Below are positions 25,531-34,306 of a stretch of DNA of 64,000 nucleotides, piece after piece. Within the stretch, counting starts at the first letter, position 1. Each line of letters begins with the position of its first letter. The notes under the pieces were generated by a model that was given only the letters and a program-made list of their open reading frames with translations, was not told the origin of the DNA and did not search any database. A program made the position numbers and the translations under genes. The DNA comes from Sinomonas sp. ASV486 (GTDB lineage Bacteria > Actinomycetota > Actinomycetes > Actinomycetales > Micrococcaceae), in assembly GCF_030908215.1 (NCBI RefSeq), contig NZ_JAVFJK010000009.1, positions 55,616 to 119,615 of the forward strand, in the 5' to 3' direction.

Positions 25531-26481
25531 GTGGCACCGCACCGCATCGCATCTGCGCCGGACGGGGCGACGCCGCTGAGGCGGTACTCGGACACCGCCG
25601 AGGCGGGCTCGGCCGTGGTGATCCGCCGCTACTCGACCTCGTTCGGCCTCGCCTGCCGCCTCCTCGGGCCATCCGTGCGGAAGGACATCGAGAATGTCTA
25701 CGCGCTCGTGCGGATTGCGGACGAGGCGGTGGACGGCGCTGCCGCGGAGGCAGGCCTCTCCACCGATGCGGTCCTCGGCCAGCTCGACCGGCTCGAGGAC
25801 GAGACGCGGATTGCCCTCGGGCTCGGATACAGCACGAATCCGGTAGTGCACGCGTTTGCGCGGACGGCGCGCCGGTCTGGAATCGGCGAGGACCTCATCG
25901 CACCGTTCTTCGCATCCATGCGGCGCGACTGCGACCCGCACGGCCACTCCGACGCCTCGCTCGGCGACTACATCTACGGCTCAGCCGAGGTGGTCGGGCT
26001 CATGTGCCTGCGCGTCTTCCTCGCCGGGCTGAGCGTGCTGCCCGCCGAGCTCGCGCGCTTCGAGCGCTCGGCCCGCAGCCTCGGGGCCGCATTCCAGAAA
26101 GTCAACTTCCTGCGGGACCTCGGCCAGGACGGCGAAGAGCTCGGGCGCAGGTACTTTCCCGGCGTCGACCCCCGGCGTCTCACTGAGGCGCAGAAGCACG
26201 CACTGCTCACCGACCTCCGCGCAGACCTCGATGCGGCCCTCCCGGGCCTCCGGCGACTTCCGGGGACGTCCCGCCGCGCCGTGGCCCTCGCGCACAGCCT
26301 GTTCTCCGAGCTCGCAGACCGCATCGAGGCGTGCCCCGCGGACGTCCTCGTGCGCACCCGCGTCCGAGTACCCACGGTCGTCAAGCTGCGGCTGGCCGCC
26401 GCGGCCCTTGCCGGCATCGGTCCGGCCTTCGAGCCCGACCCCGCGGGGTCGGCCCAGCGCGCCGAGGGGAGGGCCGCGTGA
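25531..26481 (+). CDS. crtB: Phytoene synthase
   Basis: A 316-residue squalene/phytoene synthase family enzyme that joins two GGPP molecules to phytoene. The two aspartate motifs are present: YALVRIADEAVDG near the N-terminus and NFLRDLGQDGEELGRRYFP in the middle, the latter closely matching the family consensus. The GTG was chosen because GGGAG lies 7 bases before it and it starts directly after the crtE stop; an ATG at 25507, inside crtE, would add 8 residues. The stop overlaps the crtI start (GTGA). Confidence 0.94.
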   Translation: MAPHRIASAPDGATPLRRYSDTAEAGSAVVIRRYSTSFGLACRLLGPSVRKDIENVYALVRIADEAVDGAAAEAGLSTDAVLGQLDRLEDETRIALGLGYSTNPVVHAFARTARRSGIGEDLIAPFFASMRRDCDPHGHSDASLGDYIYGSAEVVGLMCLRVFLAGLSVLPAELARFERSARSLGAAFQKVNFLRDLGQDGEELGRRYFPGVDPRRLTEAQKHALLTDLRADLDAALPGLRRLPGTSRRAVALAHSLFSELADRIEACPADVLVRTRVRVPTVVKLRLAAAALAGIGPAFEPDPAGSAQRAEGRAA

Positions 26482-28268
26482 CTCGGCGCTATGCCACCGG
26501 CCGCGCGGCCGGACCGTCGCGGCCCCTCCCGGGCAGGCCCCGGCGACCCTTGGCGGTGACGGTGATCGGTGGCGGCATCTCCGGGCTCGCTGCAGCCGGC
26601 CTGCTCGCCCGGGAGGGCCACGCCGTCCAGCTCCTTGAGCAGAATGACACGCTGGGCGGCAGGGCGGGTCGGTGGGAGGCCGGCGGCTTCCGGTTCGACA
26701 CCGGGCCGTCGTGGTACCTCATGCCAGAGGTGATCGACCACTGGTTCCGCCTCATGGGATCCAGCGCCGCCGCGGAGCTCCGGCTCACGCGACTCGACCC
26801 CGGCTACCGGGTGTTCTTCGAAGGCTCCGCGCAGCCGGTGGACGTCCCCGCGGGGCGGGACGGCGCCGTCGGCCTCTTCGACTCGCTCAGCCCGGGTTCG
26901 GGCGAATCGCTTGCCCGCTACCTTGACGAGGCTGAGGATGCCTACGGGGTGGCTCTTGAACGGTTCCTCTACGACGACTTCTCGTCCCTGCGGGGCCTTG
27001 CTCACCCGAAGGTGCTCCGGCGTGCGCCGCAGCTTGCCGCGATGCTAGCCCAGTCGCTGCACGGGCGCGTCTCGCGCCGGTTCTCGGATGTGCGTGAGCA
27101 GCAGATCCTCGGCTACCCGGCTGTGTTCCTCGGCACGACCCCGTTCCACGCCCCCGCCCTGTACCAGCTCATGAGCCATCTGGACCTTACCCAAGGGGTC
27201 CTCTATCCACAGGGCGGGTTCGCCGCGCTCGTGGATGCCATGGAGCGGCTCGCTCGCGAGGCGGGCGTCCACATCCTCACGGGTGCCCGCGCCACGGGGA
27301 TCGTCACGGGCCTGGCGCCCGGAGGTCCCCGGGTCGAGGGTGTCGCGTGGACCGACGCACAAGGCCGAGTGCACCGCACGGGCGCGTCCGTCGTGGTCGG
27401 CGCCGCCGATCTCCACCACCTCGAGACCGAGCTCCTGCCCGAGGAGCTCAGGACTCACCCAGAGGCCGCCTGGAACCGCCGCGACCCGGGGCCGGGGGCG
27501 GTGCTCGCGTGCCTCGGCGTGCGGGGGCGGCTCCCGCAGCTGGCTCACCACAGCCTGTTCTTCACCCGCGACTGGCGCGACAACTTCGACCGAATCCGGC
27601 GGGGTACTGCCCCGGCCGAGGCCACGTCGGTCTATGTCTCCCGGACGAGCGCGACCGATCAGGCAGTCGCCCCGCCGGGCGACGAGAGCCTCTTTGTGCT
27701 CGTTCCCTCCGCGGCCGTCCCAGAGTGGGGACGGGGTGGAGTGGACGGCGCCGGTGCTCCCGAAGTCGAGGCGGTCGCCGACGCCGCGGTGCGCCAGATG
27801 GCGACGTGGGCTGGCATTCCGGACCTCGCTGATCGCGTCGTGGTCCGCCGCACGTTCGGACCCGCAGACTTCGTCCACGACGTGAACGCGTGGCGCGGGG
27901 GAGCGCTTGGGCTCGCGCACACCCTCGCCCAATCAGCGTTCCTGCGCCCGGGCAACGCGAGCCGCACGGTGGATGGTCTCCTCTACGCGGGGGCCTCGGT
28001 GCGGCCGGGGATCGGGGTTCCGATGTGCCTCATCAGCGCTGAGCTCGTGCTCAAGCGGATCCGCGGGGTGCATGGTCCCGGGCCGGTGGGGCCGCCCGTA
28101 GTCCCGCTGCGCGGTGAGGCGCTCTTGGGAGAGGGCACCTCCCCGGAACGGAACGGGTCGCGTGAGTCTGGCGCCGCGGCCTCCGAAGCGCCGGTCTCCG
28201 GGGCCACGCCTCCCCGGGCGGCCGCCGCCCGAGCGGGCGCGGGAGCGGGGTCTCGATGGCCTACCTGA
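26478..28268 (+). CDS. crtI: Phytoene desaturase
   Basis: A 596-residue FAD-dependent desaturase converting phytoene to lycopene at the membrane. The dinucleotide motif VIGGGISGLAAAGLLAREG and GGRAGRWEAGGFRFDTGPSWYLMP near the N-terminus, and the C-terminal GLLYAGASVRPGIGVPMCLISAELV, are diagnostic of CrtI. The N-terminal 20 residues and a C-terminal tail of about 65 Ala/Pro/Gly-rich residues are extra compared with the usual 500-520 residues. The GTG overlaps the crtB stop by 4 bases; its own end overlaps the start of crtYe by 13 bases. Confidence 0.95.
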   Translation: MTRRYATGRAAGPSRPLPGRPRRPLAVTVIGGGISGLAAAGLLAREGHAVQLLEQNDTLGGRAGRWEAGGFRFDTGPSWYLMPEVIDHWFRLMGSSAAAELRLTRLDPGYRVFFEGSAQPVDVPAGRDGAVGLFDSLSPGSGESLARYLDEAEDAYGVALERFLYDDFSSLRGLAHPKVLRRAPQLAAMLAQSLHGRVSRRFSDVREQQILGYPAVFLGTTPFHAPALYQLMSHLDLTQGVLYPQGGFAALVDAMERLAREAGVHILTGARATGIVTGLAPGGPRVEGVAWTDAQGRVHRTGASVVVGAADLHHLETELLPEELRTHPEAAWNRRDPGPGAVLACLGVRGRLPQLAHHSLFFTRDWRDNFDRIRRGTAPAEATSVYVSRTSATDQAVAPPGDESLFVLVPSAAVPEWGRGGVDGAGAPEVEAVADAAVRQMATWAGIPDLADRVVVRRTFGPADFVHDVNAWRGGALGLAHTLAQSAFLRPGNASRTVDGLLYAGASVRPGIGVPMCLISAELVLKRIRGVHGPGPVGPPVVPLRGEALLGEGTSPERNGSRESGAAASEAPVSGATPPRAAAARAGAGAGSRWPT

Positions 28269-28594
28269 CACTCCTGATTGCGGCCGCCGCGGGCACTGCG
28301 GTGCTCGACGCCCGCCTTCACCTCGCCTTCTGGCGTGATCCGCGCGCCGCGGCCGTCACGGTTGCCGCAGGCACAGTCTTCTTCCTCGCGTGGGACCTCG
28401 CCGCCATCGCCGCGGGCGTCTTCCGGCACGGGAGCTCGCCGCTTATGACCGGTGTCATGCTCGGCCCCGAGCTTCCCCTCGAGGAGCCGGTGTTCCTCGC
28501 CTTCTTCTCCTACACGGCAGTGGTGCTGTACGCCGCGGCCGGGCGGGTCGTCGCGGCAGTGGCGCGCCGCACGGATGCTGGGGGGAACCGGTGA
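28256..28594 (+). CDS. crtYe: C50 carotenoid epsilon-cyclase subunit
   Basis: A 112-residue membrane protein of the heterodimeric lycopene-cyclase (CarRP/CrtY) domain family, with three helices. The motif PLEEPVFL, close to the conserved P-E-E-P/x-F-F of these cyclases, is in the last third. With CrtYf it forms the cyclase acting on the C50 precursor to give decaprenoxanthin-type end rings. It overlaps crtI and is followed by crtYf with a GTGA overlap, so the two subunits are made in step. Confidence 0.9.
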   Translation: MAYLTLLIAAAAGTAVLDARLHLAFWRDPRAAAVTVAAGTVFFLAWDLAAIAAGVFRHGSSPLMTGVMLGPELPLEEPVFLAFFSYTAVVLYAAAGRVVAAVARRTDAGGNR

Positions 28595-29088
28595 CCTACG
28601 CCTTCATCGACCTCGGCTTCCTCGTGGTCGCAGGAGTCGCCGTGGCCCTGCTGGGACGCTCCGCAGGCAGCGCACGACGCCGCTCCCGCACCCAGGCAGT
28701 CCCGCCCGCGACCGCCGCCGTGCGCCCAGCAGACGCACGACGACGGCCCGGCAGGTGGGTGCCCGCGCTCATCGCGGGCGCGGGGCTCGTTGCGCTCACG
28801 GCGGTCTTCGACAACGTCATGATCTCGGCGGGGCTCTTCGGATACGCGCCCGAGAAGCTCCTGGGCCCGGCCGTGGGCTTGGCCCCCGTCGAGGACTTCG
28901 CGTACCCGCTCGCCGCGGCCGTGCTCCTGCCGGCGCTGTGGCGTCGTCTCACCCGTGAAGCGTCGGGGCACAACGTCGACCGCGGCGCGTCGACCCCTGC
29001 AACGCCGGCCTCCTCGACATCAGCGCCCACTGCACAAGGCTCCGCGGCGCTCCCCTCCACGACAACAGAGTCCAAGGAGAGCCGATGA
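28591..29088 (+). CDS. crtYf: C50 carotenoid epsilon-cyclase subunit
   Basis: A 165-residue second half of the heterodimeric cyclase. It has an N-terminal helix (FIDLGFLVVAGVAVALLG), a polar linker of about 35 residues, then VPALIAGAGLVALTAVFDNVMISAGLFGY and the motif PVEDFAYPLAAAVLLPALW, matching the second conserved site of the family. The last 45 residues are Ser/Thr/Ala-rich and unlike anything needed for catalysis. GTG start overlapping crtYe by 4 bases; ATGA overlap with crtEb downstream. Confidence 0.9.
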   Translation: MTYAFIDLGFLVVAGVAVALLGRSAGSARRRSRTQAVPPATAAVRPADARRRPGRWVPALIAGAGLVALTAVFDNVMISAGLFGYAPEKLLGPAVGLAPVEDFAYPLAAAVLLPALWRRLTREASGHNVDRGASTPATPASSTSAPTAQGSAALPSTTTESKESR

Positions 29089-29999
29089 CCGCGTCGACGC
29101 GCCCTATCGGCGTCGCCCCCAGGCCGCGCCTTGCACGTGCCCTTCTGATCTCGTCCCGACCACTCTCGTGGGTCAATACGGCCTACCCGTTCGCTGCGGC
29201 TTACCTCCTCGCCGGAGGGGTAGTCGACTGGCGCCTCGCGCTCGGCACCGTGTTCTTCCTCGTGCCGTACAACCTCGCGATGTACGGCACCAATGACGTC
29301 TTCGACTACGCCTCCGACCTCCTCAACCCCCGCAAGGGCGGCGTCGAGGGTGCGGTGCTGCCGCCCGCGCTGCACCGGCCGGCCCTGTGGTGGGCATGGG
29401 GAGGGTGCGTCCCGTTCGTCGTGGCGCTCACGGCTGGTGGGGCGCCCGCGAGCTGGGCCGTCCTCGCTGTGTCCCTGTTCGCCGTTGCGGCCTACAGCGT
29501 CCCCGTGCTGCGCTTCAAAGAGCGCCCCGTCGTCGATTCGATGACGTCCAGCACCCACTTCGTCTCGCCCGCGGCGTACGGGCTCGCGCTCGCGGGAGGT
29601 GGCCTGACTCCCGCGGCCGCGGCCGTCCTCTGCTCCTTCTTCCTCTGGGGGATGGCGAGCCACGCCTTCGGGGCGGTGCAGGACATCGGCCCCGACCGCG
29701 AGGCTGGGATCGGTTCGGTTGCGACGATGCTGGGTGCCCGCACGACGGTCCGGCTCGCGGTGGTGGGATACCTGGCCGCGGGAATCCTGCTGCTCGCGCT
29801 CGTACCCGGTGCCCATGGCCCCGAGCGGTTCGCTGGCCTTCTGGCGCTGCCCTACGCTGCGAGTGCGGGGGTGTTCTGGTCCGTCACGGACAGCACCGCG
29901 GAGCGCACCCGGGCGGGCTGGCGGCGCTTCCTCTGGCTCAACTACCTCACGGGCTTCCTCGTGACCCTCCTGCTCATCTCCGTCTGGATGCATCTATGA
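29085..29999 (+). CDS. crtEb: Lycopene elongase (UbiA-type prenyltransferase)
   Basis: A 304-residue membrane prenyltransferase with about eight helices. The first Asp-rich motif is NDVFDYASDLLNPRKGG, the second GAVQDIGPDREAGIGS. In C50-carotenoid producers this enzyme adds dimethylallyl units to both ends of lycopene to make flavuxanthin-type products, which the CrtYe/CrtYf cyclase closes. The ATG has AAGGAGAG upstream and overlaps crtYf by 4 bases. The stop overlaps the photolyase ATG by 4 bases. Confidence 0.92.
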   Translation: MTASTRPIGVAPRPRLARALLISSRPLSWVNTAYPFAAAYLLAGGVVDWRLALGTVFFLVPYNLAMYGTNDVFDYASDLLNPRKGGVEGAVLPPALHRPALWWAWGGCVPFVVALTAGGAPASWAVLAVSLFAVAAYSVPVLRFKERPVVDSMTSSTHFVSPAAYGLALAGGGLTPAAAAVLCSFFLWGMASHAFGAVQDIGPDREAGIGSVATMLGARTTVRLAVVGYLAAGILLLALVPGAHGPERFAGLLALPYAASAGVFWSVTDSTAERTRAGWRRFLWLNYLTGFLVTLLLISVWMHL

Positions 30000-31504
30000 C
30001 TCCTGTTGAAAGCACCGCGGCCACCGCCGCCGTTGTCTGGTTCCGTGACGACCTGCGGGTCCGCGACAACCCGGCCCTGCGCGCCGCACTCGCCCATGGG
30101 CCCACCGTGGCCGTTTACGTCCTCGACGAGGAGTCCCCGGGCATCCGCCCGCTCGGCGGGGCCGCACGATGGTGGCTCCACTACGCGCTGAAGGACCTCG
30201 CGGTTTCGCTCGAGCACCTCGGTGTCCCGCTCGTGCTCCGGCGTGGCACGGCGGCCGCCATCGTGCCCGACGTCGCTGCCCAGTGCCGAGCTGGGTACGT
30301 GGCGTGGAACCGCCGCTATGGCGGCCCCGAGCGGCGGGCGGACACCGCGGTGAAGTCGCTTGTGCGCCGCTCGGGAAGGGAGGCGGAGAGCTTCCAAGCC
30401 TCTCTCCTGCACGAGCCCTGGGACGTCCTGACCCAGCAGGGCGGCAGCTACAAGGTCTTCACGCCCTTCTGGCGGGAGGTCTCGGGGCGGGACCATCGTC
30501 ACCCGCTGCCTGAGCCCGAGCGCCAGCGCACCCTCCCCGAGCGCGTCCCGATCAGCAACGACCTCGAGGAATGGGAGCTCCTCCCGCGGGACCCCGACTG
30601 GTCAGGACCGCTCGCGGAAGCATGGACGCCGGGGGAGCAGCCGGGGCACGCGCTGCTGGGTGAGTTCGTTGGCCCGGACCGTGCCGACACAGCCCTGGCC
30701 GAGTACCCCGAGACCCGCGACCATCCGGCGCGGCCCGGGACGAGCCGTCTCTCGCCCTACCTCCGCTGGGGCCACCTGAGCCCGTTCCAGGTGTGGCACG
30801 CGGTGGCGGATCGACGGCGTGCGGCCCCCGAGGGAAGTGCCGTGTTCGCCTCCGAGCTCGGCTGGCGCGAGTTCGCGTGGCACACGCTCTTCCACCACGC
30901 TGACCTCGCGTCGGTGAACCTCCGCAGCCAGTTCGATGCCTACCCGTGGTGGCTTCCGCGTGCATCGAATGGCGCAGCACAGCACGGTCCGCACGACGCC
31001 GCGCACGGCCGCGCGCCCGAGGGGACACCCGCCGTCGTGGGCGGGGAAGCCGACGCGCGCCGTCTGCTCGAGGCATGGCAGCGGGGTCGCACGGGGTTCC
31101 CACTCGTCGACGCCGGCCAGCGCGAGCTGTGGGCCACGGGCTGGATGCACAACAGGGTCCGGATGGTCTCGGCGAGCCTGCTCGTGAAGAACCTCGGCAT
31201 CCACTGGCGCCTCGGCGAGCGATGGTTCTGGGACACACTGGTGGACGCGGATGCCGCGAGCAACCCGTTCAACTGGCAGTGGGTTGCCGGGTCCGGCGCG
31301 GACGCGGCGCCGTTCTTCCGCATCTTCAACCCGCGTGCGCAGGCGAAGAACTTCGACCCCGACGGCACGTACGCCCGGGACTGGATCCCCGAGCTCGGGA
31401 CCGACGAGTACCCCCAGGAGTGCGTCGATCTCGCCGAGACCAGGGTCGCGGCCCTCGAGGCCTACCAGTCCCTCGCGCAGGTCGATGGAAGGAGGCGAGC
31501 CTAG
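29996..31504 (+). CDS. phrB: Deoxyribodipyrimidine photolyase
   Basis: A 502-residue flavoprotein that repairs UV pyrimidine dimers with blue light. The N-terminal antenna domain starts VVWFRDDLRVRDNPALRAAL. The FAD-binding domain contains RLSPYLRWGHLSP, FASELGWREFAWH, TGFPLVDAGQRELWATGWMHNRVRM and NPFNWQWVAGSGADAAPFFRIFNP, all canonical. An extra polar stretch of about 35 residues (near 320-355) sits between YPWW and the EAWQRGRTGFP motif. The ATG overlaps the crtEb stop by 4 bases, so DNA photorepair is co-expressed with carotenoid pigments, a sensible light-protection unit. Confidence 0.95.
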   Translation: MTPVESTAATAAVVWFRDDLRVRDNPALRAALAHGPTVAVYVLDEESPGIRPLGGAARWWLHYALKDLAVSLEHLGVPLVLRRGTAAAIVPDVAAQCRAGYVAWNRRYGGPERRADTAVKSLVRRSGREAESFQASLLHEPWDVLTQQGGSYKVFTPFWREVSGRDHRHPLPEPERQRTLPERVPISNDLEEWELLPRDPDWSGPLAEAWTPGEQPGHALLGEFVGPDRADTALAEYPETRDHPARPGTSRLSPYLRWGHLSPFQVWHAVADRRRAAPEGSAVFASELGWREFAWHTLFHHADLASVNLRSQFDAYPWWLPRASNGAAQHGPHDAAHGRAPEGTPAVVGGEADARRLLEAWQRGRTGFPLVDAGQRELWATGWMHNRVRMVSASLLVKNLGIHWRLGERWFWDTLVDADAASNPFNWQWVAGSGADAAPFFRIFNPRAQAKNFDPDGTYARDWIPELGTDEYPQECVDLAETRVAALEAYQSLAQVDGRRRA

Positions 31505-31505
31505 A

Positions 31506-32120
31506 ATGTCACCCGTGAACCATGAGCCTGACCGGCCTCCCGAGATCCCGCAGCCTCAGGAGGCCGAGTCGGAAGCTCCTGTGGGAGCTGCTGATTTCGT
31601 CTGGTCCAAGGACGCCCGCATCGACCACGAGCCGTTGGCCGAGCCGCGGGAGGGCCTGCGTTCCACCCCGGGCTTCGAGCTCCTGTTCCTCCTGCAGAAG
31701 TTCACGAACGAGGCAGACCGCTACGCCGAGACGGTGCGGCGCAAGCACGGTCTCGCCCGCAACGACATCCATGCGATCAACGCTGTGGTCGAGGCGGAGC
31801 GCGCTGGCACCACCACCACGCCCGGTGCCCTGCGCGAGAGGCTCGTCCTCAGCTCGGCCGCCATGACGTCGGTCATCGACCGCCTCGAGGCCTCGGGGCA
31901 CCTCGAGCGGCGGCACTCTCTCGAGGATCGACGACAGGTCGAGCTGAGCACGACCCCGAGCGCCCGGGAGACCGGTCGGGAGATGTTCGACCCCATGGTC
32001 AAGCACATGCTGCCCGTCGTCGCCGAGTACACCACCGAGCAGCTCACGCTCGTGACCGGCATGATGAACCGGCTCACGCAGGCGATCGCGGAGGCCCGCG
32101 AGGAGCTCCAGCGTCTCTAG
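31506..32120 (+). CDS. MarR family transcriptional regulator, CrtR-like
   Basis: A 204-residue regulator with an N-terminal extension of about 50 acidic and Pro-rich residues before the MarR fold. The winged helix-turn-helix is GALRERLVLSSAAMTSVIDRLEASGHLERRHSLEDRRQVE. It is the last gene of the crt-phr operon, one base after the photolyase stop, with a strong GGAAGGAGG. In Corynebacterium a MarR protein (CrtR) represses crtE and senses GGPP; this gene is the natural candidate to bind the palindrome upstream of crtE, though it is encoded at the operon's end rather than divergently. Confidence 0.88.
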   Translation: MSPVNHEPDRPPEIPQPQEAESEAPVGAADFVWSKDARIDHEPLAEPREGLRSTPGFELLFLLQKFTNEADRYAETVRRKHGLARNDIHAINAVVEAERAGTTTTPGALRERLVLSSAAMTSVIDRLEASGHLERRHSLEDRRQVELSTTPSARETGREMFDPMVKHMLPVVAEYTTEQLTLVTGMMNRLTQAIAEAREELQRL

Positions 32121-32247
32121 TCGCAGGGAACCTCCCCGCGCCCGGGGAGTCCCGTCTCAGGGACCCCCGGCCACATTCTCGAGATCGGGGCTCGGTGCTC
32201 GCACAGACCCGCCCTACAGCTCGAGGACCCGGTGGATACTGGGCAGC

Positions 32248-33138
32248 ATGCGCGAACTCGTGGTTCTCGGCACGGCGTCCCAGGTGCCGACACGCGCGCG
32301 GAACCACAACGGGTACCTCCTCCTCTGGGATGGCGAGGGCCTCCTCTTCGACCCGGGCGAGGGCACGCAGCGGCAGATGCTCCACGCAGGCGTGTCCGCG
32401 ACGCAGGTGACACGCATCTGCCTCACCCACGTCCACGGCGACCACTGCTACGGGCTGCCCGGCGTGCTCTCCCGCATGGTGCTCGACGGAGTCGAGCACC
32501 CCGTGCACCTGCATTACCCGGCGTCGGGGGAGGCCGTGGTCCGGGCGCTTGTCGCGGTGTCCTCCGGCGGTGTTGACCTGCGGCTCGTACCGCACGGGTC
32601 TGCCGGCGCGATTGCCCCGGGGCTCGAGATCCGGCCGCTCCGGCACCGCATCGAGACGTACGGCTACCGGCTCGCCGAGCCCGACGGCCGTACGCTCGTG
32701 CGCGAGCGGCTCGCTGCTGCGGGGATCGCAGGTCCAGACGTCGGTCGGCTCCAGCGCGACGGCCGTCTGGGCGGCGTACGGCTCGAAGACGTGAGCCGGC
32801 CGCGACGCGGGCAGCGCTTCGCCTTCGTCATGGACACGGCCCCGTGCGACGGCGCCGGGGAGCTCGCGGACGGTGCGGACCTCCTCGTCGCCGAGAGCAC
32901 CTTCGCGGACGACGACGCCGCACTCGCCGAGCAGTACCTCCACCTCACGGCCGGGCAGGCGGGCGCCCTCGCCGGGGCTGCGGGCGTCCGGAACCTCGTG
33001 CTGACCCACTTCTCCTCGCGCTACCCCGAGGTGAGCGGGCTGGAAGACGAGGCACGACGGCGGGCGGCGGCCGCCGTCGTGCGTGCCGCCAACGATCTGG
33101 ACCGGTTCGGGTTCCCGAGGCGGCGCCCCGATGGCTGA
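32248..33138 (+). CDS. rnz: Ribonuclease Z (MBL fold)
   Basis: A 296-residue metallo-beta-lactamase-fold nuclease that trims tRNA 3' ends. The zinc-binding motif THVHGDH (His61, His63, Asp65, His66) is intact, followed by DLLVAESTF and LTHFSSRYPE near the C-terminus, which hold further ligands. The N-terminal GTASQVPTRARNHNGYLLLWDGEGLLFDPGEGTQRQML is characteristic of RNase Z. A -10 box GATACT lies 7 bases before the ATG and no ribosome binding site is seen, so it is probably leaderless. Its last codons contain the inverted GCACGACGGCGG element. Confidence 0.92.
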   Translation: MRELVVLGTASQVPTRARNHNGYLLLWDGEGLLFDPGEGTQRQMLHAGVSATQVTRICLTHVHGDHCYGLPGVLSRMVLDGVEHPVHLHYPASGEAVVRALVAVSSGGVDLRLVPHGSAGAIAPGLEIRPLRHRIETYGYRLAEPDGRTLVRERLAAAGIAGPDVGRLQRDGRLGGVRLEDVSRPRRGQRFAFVMDTAPCDGAGELADGADLLVAESTFADDDAALAEQYLHLTAGQAGALAGAAGVRNLVLTHFSSRYPEVSGLEDEARRRAAAAVVRAANDLDRFGFPRRRPDG

Positions 33139-33211
33139 GCGGAGCGTCCCGGTGCTCCGGCACCGAGGCCAGAAGGGCGCGGAGGCTTTTTACAACGGAC
33201 CCAGGAGAACC

Positions 33212-33658
33212 ATGACACTCGCCGACACCGCGGAGCTCACCGTAGGCCAGCTCGCCGCTCGCAGCGGGCTGAGCGTCTCGGCGCTGCACTTCTACGAGCG
33301 CGAGGGGCTCATCCACAGCCGGCGCACCTCCGGCAACCAGCGACGCTATCCCCGCTCCGCGCTGCGGCGCGTGGCCGTCATCAAGGCCGCGCATCGGGCC
33401 GGGATCCCGCTGGCCACGGTGGCACAGGCGTTCGAGGCGCTGCCGCACGACGGCGTGCCGACCCTCGAGGATTGGGGCCGCCTTTCGACCGCCTGGCGCG
33501 AGGAGATCGAGGACCGGATCGCCCGGCTCGAGCACCTTCGCGACCGTCTCGACGGGTGCATCGGCTGCGGCTGCCTGTCACTCTCGAGCTGTGCCCTCGT
33601 CAACCCAGCGGACCGGCTCGCAGCCGAGGCGGTCGGCGCCCCGGCCCTAGAACCCTGA
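33212..33658 (+). CDS. soxR: Redox-sensitive regulator SoxR
   Basis: A 148-residue MerR-family activator. The DNA-binding N-terminus is VGQLAARSGLSVSALHFYEREGLIHSRRTSGNQRRYPRS. The C-terminal cluster Cys116-x2-Cys119-x-Cys121-x5-Cys127 is the SoxR signature for a [2Fe-2S] centre that senses redox-active compounds or oxidative stress. CCAGGAG precedes the ATG. The next gene, a flavin reductase, has a textbook SoxR box in its promoter, so it is the probable direct target. Confidence 0.95.
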   Translation: MTLADTAELTVGQLAARSGLSVSALHFYEREGLIHSRRTSGNQRRYPRSALRRVAVIKAAHRAGIPLATVAQAFEALPHDGVPTLEDWGRLSTAWREEIEDRIARLEHLRDRLDGCIGCGCLSLSSCALVNPADRLAAEAVGAPALEP

Positions 33659-33695
33659 GCCTCGCCAGCCACGGTGTGATCATGGACACTTACCC

Positions 33696-33726
33696 TTGAC
33701 CTCAACCATTGTTGAGGTTCTACCGT
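33696..33726 (+). promoter_or_regulatory. SoxR box in a 19-bp-spaced promoter
   Basis: CCTCAACCATTGTTGAGG (33700-33717) matches the SoxR operator pattern CCTCAA-N6-TTGAGG. It lies between TTGACC (33696-33701) and TACCGT (33721-33726) with a 19-bp spacer, the over-long spacing that MerR-family activators correct. The downstream GTG is 6 bases past the -10, giving a leaderless mRNA. Confidence 0.88.
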
Positions 33727-33732
33727 CGGAGT

Positions 33733-34251
33733 GTGGCCTCTCCCAAGCTCTCCCTGACTCCTTCTGAATCTGCCGTGTTCCGAGAGGCCTTCCGATCGCA
33801 CCCGGCGGGCGTCGCGGTCGTGACCGCAGCCGGCCCGGAGGGGCCCGTCGGCCTCACTGCCTCCTCCGTCGCGTCCGTCTCGGTCGACCCCCCGGCGCTC
33901 GCGTTCTCGGTGTCCGGCGGCCGCTCTGCCGCGCAGCTCGTCGAGGCGGAGACCGTGGTGGTCCACCTCATGGACGCCGACCGGCTCGACCTGGTCCGCA
34001 CCTTCGCGACCCCCGGAACGCCGCGGTTCACCGCGGACATGGACTGGGAGACGCTTCCCACCGGCGAGCCGTGGCTGCGCCAGGCGCCCTGGGCGCTGCG
34101 CTGCCGCATTGAGCACCGTGTACCCGTGGGCAGCTCGGTGCTCCTCACTGCGATCGTGCTCGACATCCGGATGCACGACGACGTTGGGGAGCCCCTCGTC
34201 TATCACGACCGTGCGTTCCACTCGCTCGGCGGCCACTCGCTGTTGCCGTAG
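33733..34251 (+). CDS. Flavin reductase (FMN-binding split barrel)
   Basis: A 172-residue flavin reductase-like protein: FREAFRSHPAGVAVVTAAGPEGPVGLTASSVASVSVDPPALAFSVS is the standard N-terminal half, with the later LLTAIVLDIRMHDDVGEPLVYHDRAFHSLG. It transfers electrons from NAD(P)H to flavin, or serves a partner monooxygenase. The start was set at this GTG because the SoxR-controlled promoter occupies the bases just upstream; an earlier TTG at 33709 would lie inside the operator. It is therefore probably induced by redox-cycling compounds through the adjacent SoxR. Confidence 0.92.
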   Translation: MASPKLSLTPSESAVFREAFRSHPAGVAVVTAAGPEGPVGLTASSVASVSVDPPALAFSVSGGRSAAQLVEAETVVVHLMDADRLDLVRTFATPGTPRFTADMDWETLPTGEPWLRQAPWALRCRIEHRVPVGSSVLLTAIVLDIRMHDDVGEPLVYHDRAFHSLGGHSLLP

Positions 34252-34306
34252 ACGGACCATGTGACCTGCTTGGATAGGACCGTGGCGGCTTTCTCGCCCG
34301 TTGCCG

